Part shown: positions 15,166-22,697 of the stretch, piece after piece
How the letters are laid out: each line of letters begins with the position of its first letter
How positions within the stretch are numbered: position 1 is the first letter of the stretch
Assembly: GCF_008386695.1 (NCBI RefSeq)
Contig: NZ_VUOC01000002.1
Coordinates: 1,666,481-1,730,480, forward strand
Direction of reading: 5' to 3'
From: Chitinophaga agrisoli
GTDB taxonomy: Bacteria; Bacteroidota; Bacteroidia; Chitinophagales; Chitinophagaceae
DNA length: 64,000 bases
The notes under the pieces: generated by a model
The model's database searches: none
The model's input: the letters and a program-made list of their open reading frames with translations, nothing else
Told to the model about the DNA's origin: nothing
Program-made: the position numbers and the translations under genes

Positions 15166-18162
15166 TCAGAATCCGGCACGCAGGCCAAAGGTGTAAGTAC
15201 GCGGGTTAGGTATCACCCCCATTTCCAGGCCCTGCGTAATAGCATTGGTGGCATTGGATATTTCGGGATCATAACCCGGATAGCTGGTCACCACAAAAAG
15301 GTTCTGCCCGCTCACATACACTTCCAGGTTGCGCAGCTTTATCTTGCTCAGGAGATGGTCAGGTATATGGTAGGTAAGCGACAGGTTCTTTAGCTTCATA
15401 TAGCTGGCATCATATACAAAACGGCTGCTGTTGTTGTATTTAGCTGTAGTAGCGCTAAAGGCGGGAACATCTGTTTCCCTTTCCGGCGTCCACATATCCA
15501 GGGCCTCTTTGGTGGTGGCATTGCGCGCATCACCCACGCCGCCCCACATATAGGCCAGCGTTTGTGAGAAGATCTGGTAGCCGGTAGCGCCCTGCAACAT
15601 TACGCTAAGGGTAAAGTTGCCGTAGTTGATATCGTTGATAAACCCAAATGTAAACTTAGGCGTACCGTTTCCGATGATCATCTGGTCTGCGGCGTCATAC
15701 TTCTTATCATTATTTACATCCACATATTTGGCGTCGCCGGGCTTCATGCCGTATTGTGCTGCTTCGGCGGCGTCCTTGCTCTTCCAGGTACCCAGGAACT
15801 GGTAACCGTAAAAAGAGCCCAGGGGCTGGCCTACACGCAGAATGGAGAGATTGGTCTGCGGGGAGCCAATATTGTTTACGAGGATATTATCCAGCCCGCC
15901 CAGTTCTGTGATCTTATTCCTGTTCACGGAGGCGATCAGGTTACTGGTCCATTTAAACTTGCCACCCGTTACCGGCGTGCCACCCAGTGCAAACTCTATA
16001 CCCCTGTTCTCTACACTGCCAATGTTACGGGCGTAGCTAAGACCGCTGTTATAAAATGGCGTTTGGTAATTATACAGCAGGTCCTTGATCTTTTTGTAGT
16101 AAGCATCCACTGCAAAGGTGAGCCGTCCCTGCAGGAAGGCTGCGTCCAAACCGGCATCATATTGTTCTGTACGTTCCCATTTAAGCGATTTGGAAACAGG
16201 GCCACCAAAAGGTGTGGTGGTAGATGGCGTAGCGCCATCAAAATAATAAGGTTGCCCGGTACTGATCTGCTGGATAGTAGCATAGGGCGCTACGGCCTGG
16301 TTGCCGGTTACGCCATAGCTGGCGCGCAGCTTAAGATCAGAGAAGAGCTTATTATCCTTCATGAAACCCTCGTTTGCTATGTTCCAGCCTAAGGCCAGCG
16401 AGGGGAAAGTGCTGTACTTGGTAAGGAGGTGCGAGGAACCATCCACGCGGATAGCGGCGGTAAGCAGGTATTTATTCTTATAGGCATAGTTCACCCTGCC
16501 CATATAAGACTGCAACGCATCTGCCCAGTAGCCGGAGGTAGCAAACTGCGTTTTGCCCAGGCCTACATTATAATACCCTAATGAATAGCTGGCCAGGTTT
16601 ACCCCTTGCGCATTATTGGTGATATTACGCTGGTTCTGCTGCTCATACAGCGCTGTAACCGTAAGGGAGTGATCGCCAAAATCGTTCTTATATGTGAGGA
16701 AGTTACTGTTCTGATAGGCGCGGAAACGGGTGCTGCCGCTGGTGGCATTATCCCTGTTGGCCATACCCAGGCTGGTTTCTTTGCCAAACAGTTGCTGGCT
16801 CAGGATCCATCTTACCTCATAGGTATTATTGGAAGTAAAGGTCAGGTTCTTTAAAATGCGCCAGGTAAATACGCCGGTACCCGCCAGATTAGTGGCGCTA
16901 TTGTCTACCGCCTGGTTCATGGCCTGGGCTACCGGGTTGATCTGGATGGATCCAAATTGCGCGGAAAGGATGTAGTTACCGTTGGCATCCTTAACCGGGG
17001 AGGTTGGGTCCCATTCCGTAGCCTGGGTAAAGGGATCTATCAGATCACCCGGGTACTGGATATTACGGTCCTGCGGGAATACCGCGTTTACGTTCATCTT
17101 CAGGTCCATCTTGTCATTCAGCTTCACATCCACATTGCTCCTTAAAGTGGTGCGTTTATAGTACTGGTTCTTGATAAGACCCGGTTGGTCCAGGTGGTTA
17201 AAGGAGAACAGGTATTTTACCCCCTTGTTACCGCCAGATACGCTCAACTGGTAGTTCTGGATCCAGGGTTGCTGCTGCAACTCCTTTTGCCAGTCTGTAC
17301 CGCCGCCGCCCGTACGCAGCCCTTCCAGCTCCTGGTCATTAAAAGCGGGGCTGCCGCCGTTGGCCAGGTTCTGTTTGTTAACGGTGCGGGCAAAGTCATA
17401 AGCGTTCATTATATCCAGCTGCTTTGGCACGCTCGCCTTGCTGAACCAGGTACTGAAATCCACATGGGTCTTTCCTTCCTTACCGCCTTTAGTGGAGATA
17501 AGCACCACGCCGTTGGAACCGCGGGAGCCATAGATGGCGGTGGCGGAAGCATCCTTCAGGATCTCTATGTTTTCGATATCATTGGGGTTCACAGATTCGA
17601 TGCTGCCGCCAATGTAACCGTCGATCACATACAGCGGCTCATTGGAGCCGGTGATGGAGTTCACCCCGCGGATACGCACACTGAGCCCTTTACCCGGTTG
17701 CCCGCTGCTGCTGGCCACCTGCACGCCGGAGGTGGTACCCTGCAAGGCCTGTTCTACCCTTACCAGGGGGCGTTTAGCGATCTCTTCTGACTTAACGGTG
17801 CTGGTAGCGCCGGTCACATCGCGCTTGCGTTGGGTACCATAACCCACCACCACGATGTCATTGAGCGCGCGGGTACCCTGTTCCAGGCGTACGGATACCG
17901 TGGGACCGCTAACCGGCACCTCCTGCTCCGTATATCCTATATAGGATACGATTAAAACCGGGGCTGCCTGCTCCCCTACATTGATCTGGAAATTGCCTGT
18001 AGCATCCGTAACGGCGGAAACGTTGCTGGCTTTTACCCGGACCGTGGCGCCGGGCAATGGCTGGTTATTCTCGTCTGTTACCGTGCCCTTTATCATTCGT
18101 TGCTGGGCATGTACATCCAGAAAACCAAATGCGATGATAAGTATCAGTACTAATCTCTGCAT
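15166..18162 (-). CDS. susC: SusC/RagA-family TonB-dependent outer-membrane transporter (locus 1)
   Basis: 998 residues. Signal peptide 1-19; carboxypeptidase-D regulatory-like domain about 22-105 (KGTVTDENNQPLPGATVRVK, IGYTEQEVPV); TonB-box-like DIVVVGYGTQ near 105; plug domain with EPLYVIDGYIGG and EILKDASATAIYGSRGSNGVVLISTK; then the beta-barrel ending NPRTYTFGLRAGF with a C-terminal Phe. It lacks the STN domain seen in the second SusC of the window, so it is not a FecR/ECF-type transporter and should be controlled another way, possibly through the 29-bp element at 18221-18249. Confidence 0.96.
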   Translation of the reverse strand: MQRLVLILIIAFGFLDVHAQQRMIKGTVTDENNQPLPGATVRVKASNVSAVTDATGNFQINVGEQAAPVLIVSYIGYTEQEVPVSGPTVSVRLEQGTRALNDIVVVGYGTQRKRDVTGATSTVKSEEIAKRPLVRVEQALQGTTSGVQVASSSGQPGKGLSVRIRGVNSITGSNEPLYVIDGYIGGSIESVNPNDIENIEILKDASATAIYGSRGSNGVVLISTKGGKEGKTHVDFSTWFSKASVPKQLDIMNAYDFARTVNKQNLANGGSPAFNDQELEGLRTGGGGTDWQKELQQQPWIQNYQLSVSGGNKGVKYLFSFNHLDQPGLIKNQYYKRTTLRSNVDVKLNDKMDLKMNVNAVFPQDRNIQYPGDLIDPFTQATEWDPTSPVKDANGNYILSAQFGSIQINPVAQAMNQAVDNSATNLAGTGVFTWRILKNLTFTSNNTYEVRWILSQQLFGKETSLGMANRDNATSGSTRFRAYQNSNFLTYKNDFGDHSLTVTALYEQQNQRNITNNAQGVNLASYSLGYYNVGLGKTQFATSGYWADALQSYMGRVNYAYKNKYLLTAAIRVDGSSHLLTKYSTFPSLALGWNIANEGFMKDNKLFSDLKLRASYGVTGNQAVAPYATIQQISTGQPYYFDGATPSTTTPFGGPVSKSLKWERTEQYDAGLDAAFLQGRLTFAVDAYYKKIKDLLYNYQTPFYNSGLSYARNIGSVENRGIEFALGGTPVTGGKFKWTSNLIASVNRNKITELGGLDNILVNNIGSPQTNLSILRVGQPLGSFYGYQFLGTWKSKDAAEAAQYGMKPGDAKYVDVNNDKKYDAADQMIIGNGTPKFTFGFINDINYGNFTLSVMLQGATGYQIFSQTLAYMWGGVGDARNATTKEALDMWTPERETDVPAFSATTAKYNNSSRFVYDASYMKLKNLSLTYHIPDHLLSKIKLRNLEVYVSGQNLFVVTSYPGYDPEISNATNAITQGLEMGVIPNPRTYTFGLRAGF

Positions 18163-18220
18163 AACGTGCTGATTGGTTGTTTAGATGGATTAATAACCCT
18201 GCAAGTAAGGAGAGGGTCAC

Positions 18221-18249
18221 TAACGGGGGCCTTAATAACGGGCTAACAG
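18221..18249. promoter_or_regulatory. Candidate operator, copy A, upstream of susC
   Basis: 29-bp element 59 bp before the susC ATG. Written on the plus strand: TAACGGGGGC, then CTTAATAA, then CGGG, then CTAACAG. It is identical at 22 of 29 positions to the element at 22661-22689, with most differences in the four-base spacer. On the coding strand TTA steps fall at spacings of 11 and 12 bp, about one helical turn, as expected for tandem binding by OmpR/SARP-type winged helices. Confidence 0.5.
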
Positions 18250-18271
18250 ACTATTAATTTGCAAATGATTT

Positions 18272-18290
18272 TTAATAAGGGTACTAATAA
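18272..18290. promoter_or_regulatory. Partial operator-like repeat upstream of susC
   Basis: TTAATAA at 18272-18278, five bases, then CTAATAA at 18284-18290. This repeats the core of the 29-bp element (TTAATAA, spacer, CTAA) with a spacer one base longer. It lies 22 bp further from susC than copy A. Confidence 0.35.
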
Positions 18291-18337
18291 CACCTTATTA
18301 ATAGCGTATAATAAATTGGTTATTAATTATTTATTGG

Positions 18338-20194
18338 TTAGTCCGGCATAAAGCAGGCAGGCAGGATATTTTGCACACCTGTCTGTTTCGTATGGTCAAA
18401 CAGGTAGTGATCCATGACCAGGTAATCCAAACCGGTACGCATAAATGCCAGGAAGGCATCTTCCGCGGTGCAAACGATCGGCTCTCCCCTCATGTTAAAA
18501 GAGGTATTGATCAACAGGCCGCAACCGGTTAGCTGCTTAAACTGATGGATCAATTGCCAGAAGACCGGGTGCGTATCCTTATGCACTGTTTGCAGGCGGG
18601 CAGAATAATCCACATGCGTAACGGCGGGTACCACGGAGCGTTGCTGCCGCAAGCGCTCATACAGCGGCATGCCTTCATGAAAGGTTGGCTGGGTGATGCA
18701 CATGGATGGTAAGAGCGCTGTTACAAATAACATATAAGGAGAGGGCGCCCGCCGCTGAAAGTACAGCTGCGCATCTTCTTCCAGTACGGCCGGCGCAAAG
18801 GGGCGGAAGCCTTCCCGCAGTTTTACTTTGAGATTGATGCGCTGCTGCATTTCCGGGTTGCGCGGATCTGCCAGTATGCTGCGGTTGCCCAATGCACGGG
18901 GGCCGAACTCCATACGGCCATGGCACCAGCCAACAATGTTGCCTGCCGCCAGTAATTCACCTACGCGGGCGGTTAAACAGTGGGCATCCGCTATATAGGT
19001 TGCCGTAGCGTTATAACTTTGTATCACCGCTTCCACTGCCGTGCGGGTAATTGCCGGCCCCAGTAGGGCGCCTTTCATTGCGTCTTGTCCGGGCATAACC
19101 TTCCGGTCTGCCTGCAGCGCGATATGTAAAGCCGCCAGGGCAGCCCCAAGAGCGCCACCGGCATCGCCTGCTGCCGGCTGTATCCAGATATCTTCAAAGA
19201 CCCCGTCCAATGCGATCTTTGTATTGGCCACACAATTCAGCGCCACCCCGCCTGCCATCACCAGGCGTTTGCTGCCGGTGATACGTTGCGCGGTGCGGGC
19301 CATCATCACCACAATGGTTTCTGTTACCTGCTGTATGGCCAGGGCCAGGTTCATATGGGACTGGCTGATCTCCCCTTCCGGTTTACGGGGCGGCAGGCCA
19401 AAGAGCCGTTCCCACAAACGGTTGTTCGTCATGGTAAGGCCGGTGGCAAAATTGAAATAGCGCATATTCAGCAGGATGGAACCATCTTCCCGCAGATCCA
19501 CCAGCTCCGTTAGTATCTTATCCTTAAATATGGCAGTTTCCCTATCATTAACAGGGCCATAAGGCGCAAGGCCCATCAGCTTGTATTCCCCACTGTTTAC
19601 CTTAAAACCCAGGTAATGCGTAAAGGCGGAGTATAATAACCCCACGGAGTGCGGAAAACGCAGCTCCTGTAGGATCTTAATGTTATTGCCTTCTCCATGG
19701 CAGATAGTAGTAGTGGCCCACTCTCCCACCCCGTCAATGGTGAGGATGGCTGCTTCCCGGAACGGCGAGGGATAAAAGGCGCTGGCCGCATGAGACAGGT
19801 GATGTTCCGGGAAATACACCGGCACATTGGCGCCGCCCCCCAGCTTACGAAGGTGTTTACGCAACAGCCTTTTAATAAACAGCTTTTCCCGGAGCCAGGC
19901 GGGTATGGCCGTAAAGAAGCTGCGAAGGCCCGCTGGTGCAAAAGCATGATAGGTTTCCAGCAGGCGCTCGAACTTAAGCAGGGGCTTATCATAAAAGGCC
20001 ACGGCTGTAAGCTGCTCATAACGTAGGCCGGCTTCTTCCAGCACATATTGTATGGCATTAATGGGAAAAGCGGCATCGTGTTTAATCCGGGTGAAACGCT
20101 CCTCCTGCGCGGCGGCTACCACTTCCCCATTGATGATAAGCGCCGCAGCGCTATCATGATAATATGCAGATATACCCAGTATGCAATGCTCCAA
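18338..20194 (-). CDS. Carbamoyltransferase (NodU/CmcH/TobZ family)
   Basis: 618 residues. The family transfers a carbamoyl group from carbamoyl phosphate via carbamoyl-adenylate to a hydroxyl of a sugar or natural product. Blocks: LGISAYYHDSAAALI, EERFTRIKHDAAFP, HHLSHAASAFYPSPF (metal/carbamoyl-phosphate site), AGGVALNCVANTKI, then the C-terminal domain GWCHGRMEFGPRALGNRSILADPR and LINTSFNMRGEPIV. The start is TTG at 20192-20194; an in-frame stop six bases upstream, itself the stop of the small DUF5989 gene, rules out an earlier start. It is the last gene of the SGNH-SxtJ-DUF5989 cassette. The acceptor is unknown; a surface polysaccharide is plausible. Confidence 0.92.
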   Translation of the reverse strand: MEHCILGISAYYHDSAAALIINGEVVAAAQEERFTRIKHDAAFPINAIQYVLEEAGLRYEQLTAVAFYDKPLLKFERLLETYHAFAPAGLRSFFTAIPAWLREKLFIKRLLRKHLRKLGGGANVPVYFPEHHLSHAASAFYPSPFREAAILTIDGVGEWATTTICHGEGNNIKILQELRFPHSVGLLYSAFTHYLGFKVNSGEYKLMGLAPYGPVNDRETAIFKDKILTELVDLREDGSILLNMRYFNFATGLTMTNNRLWERLFGLPPRKPEGEISQSHMNLALAIQQVTETIVVMMARTAQRITGSKRLVMAGGVALNCVANTKIALDGVFEDIWIQPAAGDAGGALGAALAALHIALQADRKVMPGQDAMKGALLGPAITRTAVEAVIQSYNATATYIADAHCLTARVGELLAAGNIVGWCHGRMEFGPRALGNRSILADPRNPEMQQRINLKVKLREGFRPFAPAVLEEDAQLYFQRRAPSPYMLFVTALLPSMCITQPTFHEGMPLYERLRQQRSVVPAVTHVDYSARLQTVHKDTHPVFWQLIHQFKQLTGCGLLINTSFNMRGEPIVCTAEDAFLAFMRTGLDYLVMDHYLFDHTKQTGVQNILPACFMPD

Positions 20195-20200
20195 GACGTA

Positions 20201-20350
20201 TTAGAATAAGGTGTAAATAAAAGGCGCCAGGGCCGGCACGCTGGTCAGTACCACCAGCACCGTCAACAGCAGCAGCATGACGATGAGCGGAAGCATCCAG
20301 AACTTTTTTCGCGTGCGTAGAAAGAGAAATAGCTCTTTGAAAAAATCCAT
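20201..20350 (-). CDS. DUF5989-type 49-residue membrane protein
   Basis: Very short gene, ATG at 20348-20350, stop at 20201-20203. The product begins MDFFKELFLFLRTRKKFWML and continues as one long hydrophobic helix, PLIVMLLLLTVLVVLTSVPALAPFIYTLF. This matches the DUF5989 pattern (FLFLRxRKKFWLLPIIxxLLLLGxLxVxxxxSAxAPFIYTLF). These proteins are typically encoded beside carbamoyltransferase and SxtJ genes. It starts nine bases after the SxtJ stop, and its stop is six bases before the TTG of the carbamoyltransferase, so translational coupling is likely. Function unknown. Confidence 0.88.
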   Translation of the reverse strand: MDFFKELFLFLRTRKKFWMLPLIVMLLLLTVLVVLTSVPALAPFIYTLF

Positions 20351-20359
20351 AAATGATAA

Positions 20360-20629
20360 TTAAAAGGTGTGCAGGAGATCTTCCCGGGTAAAAGTATGAT
20401 CGCGCGGCTGCATAACGCTGCCGCGGCCTTTTTTGAATTGCCGTAACTGTAGCGGGTCTTTGCGGGCCAGGCGGCGGCAGCAGGCCACAGGTACTACTAC
20501 CAGGCAAAACACGATGCCCAGGATGATACGGCTGTTAACAGCGCCCAGGAGCTCTCCGAATTTTACCCAGGCTGTATAAAGTTTTTTTATCAACGGTTGA
20601 TGTGTTTTAGGTTTGTTGTCAGGCCTCAT
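20360..20629 (-). CDS. SxtJ-family membrane protein (short form)
   Basis: 89 residues. Pattern: WVKFGELLGAVNSRIILGIVF (first part of a membrane helix), CLVVVPVACCRRLARKDPLQL, then RDHTFTREDLLHTF. This matches the conserved C-terminal part of SxtJ, named from saxitoxin gene clusters. SxtJ proteins usually have extra N-terminal helices, so this is a short form with one clear helix. The ATG overlaps the stop of the SGNH gene (ATGA), showing tight coupling. The gene is followed by DUF5989 and carbamoyltransferase, the usual company of SxtJ. Biochemical role unknown. Confidence 0.85.
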   Translation of the reverse strand: MRPDNKPKTHQPLIKKLYTAWVKFGELLGAVNSRIILGIVFCLVVVPVACCRRLARKDPLQLRQFKKGRGSVMQPRDHTFTREDLLHTF

Positions 20630-22635
20630 TGTTGTTTTTCTTGAATGTTTTCCAACAGTAATAAGGCGGCTTTGTTCCCTGGCTCCGTCTTTAATATTTT
20701 CTGCAGATAAGTAGCCGCTCCGTCATTATTTCCCATCTGTATATATTTATTTACTACCGGGCGCATGATTTCCTCCGTAGCCGGCCTGCTGCCGGCGGTC
20801 TGCTCCAGGCGGATCACTTCCTGCGCCAGCTGTTTTACCGGCGCCAGGTTCATGCCTTTGTCATTATGTAGTATGGCATAATCCAGATAAGGCAGGGCGG
20901 CATCCGGGCGGTCCATTTTCAGGTACAGCACAAACAGCGTACGGGCTGTTTCAAAGGTTGGCGACAAAGCAAAAGTTTTCCGGAAATAGAACACGGCATT
21001 GTCAAGATCGTTCATCTGCCCGTAAAGGTTGGCTGCCTTATCGTACAAAGAGGTCTCCTGCGGGAACTCCAATAGCAGGGTTTCCACTACCCTGCAGGCC
21101 TTCGCCCATTCCTTACGGCCGGTGTAATAGGTATATAATGTATCCATTACCTGCGGCCAGGAAGTTTGCTGAAAGGCCAGGCCGGCGGCCAGGCGTTGTT
21201 CTTCGGTAGCTATTTGTAAGGTATCCGGTGTTTGGCGGAACGGCCAGCTCTTTTTCAACATATAGATACGATAAGCGCCCGCCAGCGAATCCACAGCCGT
21301 TACGGGCATGGTTTGCCGCAGCCGGGTAAAATCCATGGCATCCGCGGTATCCGCCGGCAGGATATGCGCCTGTTGCAAGGCTTTATAAAACACATCAGAC
21401 AATATGGCGTAGCCCTCCAGGTTAGGATGCACATGTTCCAGTAATAACTCATTCCCAATGATATGCCCCGGCGAAGCCTGTTCAAATGCTGCCTTTGCAT
21501 CTACGAGGTGCGCATGTTGGTACTGGCTGCATAGTTTGGCCAGTATCCCGTTAAAGACTGCCGGCGCACGGAAACGCAGCTGGTCCAGGTCTTTGGCCGT
21601 GACGAGCTCCTTGCTGGCGGTTGTGCTGTCTTTTAGCGACAGGCGGCCTATATAATAATGAGTGGCGGCGTGCGTGTGGCATAACTTATCCGCGGCGGTA
21701 AACCCCGCCAGCGCGCTGGCCGAATCGCCGGTTTGCAGGGCCTGCAAGGCGGTGTTATAACTGCGCTCAAAGCGGCGGCGTACGCTGCTGTCTGCCGGCA
21801 GCTCGCTGGTAAAGGGCGGCAGATCCTTTTCATTATCCACCAGGGTGCTCACAAATACCGGTATCTGGCGTTTATCCAGGTAATTTAATACGGCGTTCAT
21901 GTTTGTGGTGAACTGTGTTACTCCCCGTTGATACAGCGTGGAATTAAATGGTATTTGTTGATTGGCGACCATCAGCTCCATTCTAGCTTTGCCATTGCCA
22001 GCCTCCGCAGGTACGGCTGCCCGCACTATCTTTTCGTAGGTGCTGGTGAACAGCTGCATCAGGCGGAAATTTCGCAGGGCCAGCACCAGGTTCACCAGCC
22101 CTGTATTGCCGGCTATCCGTTCCGTACTGCCTACCCCCAGGCTGCCATAGTATTCGTTATGCCCGGCATAGATCAGCACTGCATCCGGCTGATAAGCAGC
22201 CACCTCTTTTGCAAAGCCCAGTACCGTGAAGGAGTTGACTGCTGTGAGGGACAGGTTGATGACCTCAAAATCCTTATCCGGGTAATTACGCATGAGGCGG
22301 TATTGCAACCAGCGGTGAAAAGCGCCGTTATGGAAATAGGGATAGCCAATGGTGGTAGACTCTCCCAGGACGAAAATGCGGCAGGTACCGGCCGGTTTCT
22401 CTTTCCGGAATAGTTCTGTATTGCCGGTAGTGGCAATACGCTGGTTCAGGAAGTATTTTTTGGAGGCCTGGGGGTTGAGCACCAGGTAGCGGTTATCTGC
22501 CGGGTAGGTGATAAACAACCGCAGGTCATGGCCGTACTGGAAGGCGCGCAGCAGCAGCTCCACGATCACGAGGAGGAATATGGGGATGCAGATACTGATA
22601 ATCTTAAATAACCACAGCCTTTTGGATTTGCTCAT
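20626..22635 (-). CDS. Membrane-anchored SGNH/GDSL hydrolase with TPR-like C-terminus
   Basis: 669 residues from the ATG at 22633-22635; a TTG three codons earlier is less likely. An N-terminal membrane helix at about 9-30 leads to an SGNH hydrolase domain: block I RIFVLGESTTIGYPY (nucleophile Ser), block III AGHNEYYG, and block V HVHPNLEGYAIL (catalytic His). A C-terminal helical region (about 450-669) contains TPR-like repeats. Such proteins are usually esterases or acetyl transfer/hydrolysis enzymes on glycans. It opens the SGNH-SxtJ-DUF5989-carbamoyltransferase cassette; a 29-bp operator-like element lies 26 bp before the ATG. Confidence 0.87.
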   Translation of the reverse strand: MSKSKRLWLFKIISICIPIFLLVIVELLLRAFQYGHDLRLFITYPADNRYLVLNPQASKKYFLNQRIATTGNTELFRKEKPAGTCRIFVLGESTTIGYPYFHNGAFHRWLQYRLMRNYPDKDFEVINLSLTAVNSFTVLGFAKEVAAYQPDAVLIYAGHNEYYGSLGVGSTERIAGNTGLVNLVLALRNFRLMQLFTSTYEKIVRAAVPAEAGNGKARMELMVANQQIPFNSTLYQRGVTQFTTNMNAVLNYLDKRQIPVFVSTLVDNEKDLPPFTSELPADSSVRRRFERSYNTALQALQTGDSASALAGFTAADKLCHTHAATHYYIGRLSLKDSTTASKELVTAKDLDQLRFRAPAVFNGILAKLCSQYQHAHLVDAKAAFEQASPGHIIGNELLLEHVHPNLEGYAILSDVFYKALQQAHILPADTADAMDFTRLRQTMPVTAVDSLAGAYRIYMLKKSWPFRQTPDTLQIATEEQRLAAGLAFQQTSWPQVMDTLYTYYTGRKEWAKACRVVETLLLEFPQETSLYDKAANLYGQMNDLDNAVFYFRKTFALSPTFETARTLFVLYLKMDRPDAALPYLDYAILHNDKGMNLAPVKQLAQEVIRLEQTAGSRPATEEIMRPVVNKYIQMGNNDGAATYLQKILKTEPGNKAALLLLENIQEKQQ

Positions 22636-22660
22636 AGGCTGCAATATAGGAGCGGGGTAT

Positions 22661-22689
22661 TAACAGGGGCATTAATAATACACTAATAG
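22661..22689. promoter_or_regulatory. Candidate operator, copy B, upstream of the SGNH gene
   Basis: 29-bp element in the 62-bp gap between the kelch regulator and the SGNH gene. Written on the plus strand: TAACAGGGGC, ATTAATAA, TACA, CTAATAG. It is identical at 22 of 29 positions to the element upstream of susC, with the same phasing of TTA steps. It lies 26 bp from the SGNH ATG, closer than copy A is to susC, so it could overlap the promoter or the 5' leader. Confidence 0.5.
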
Positions 22690-22697
22690 GGGGATAT

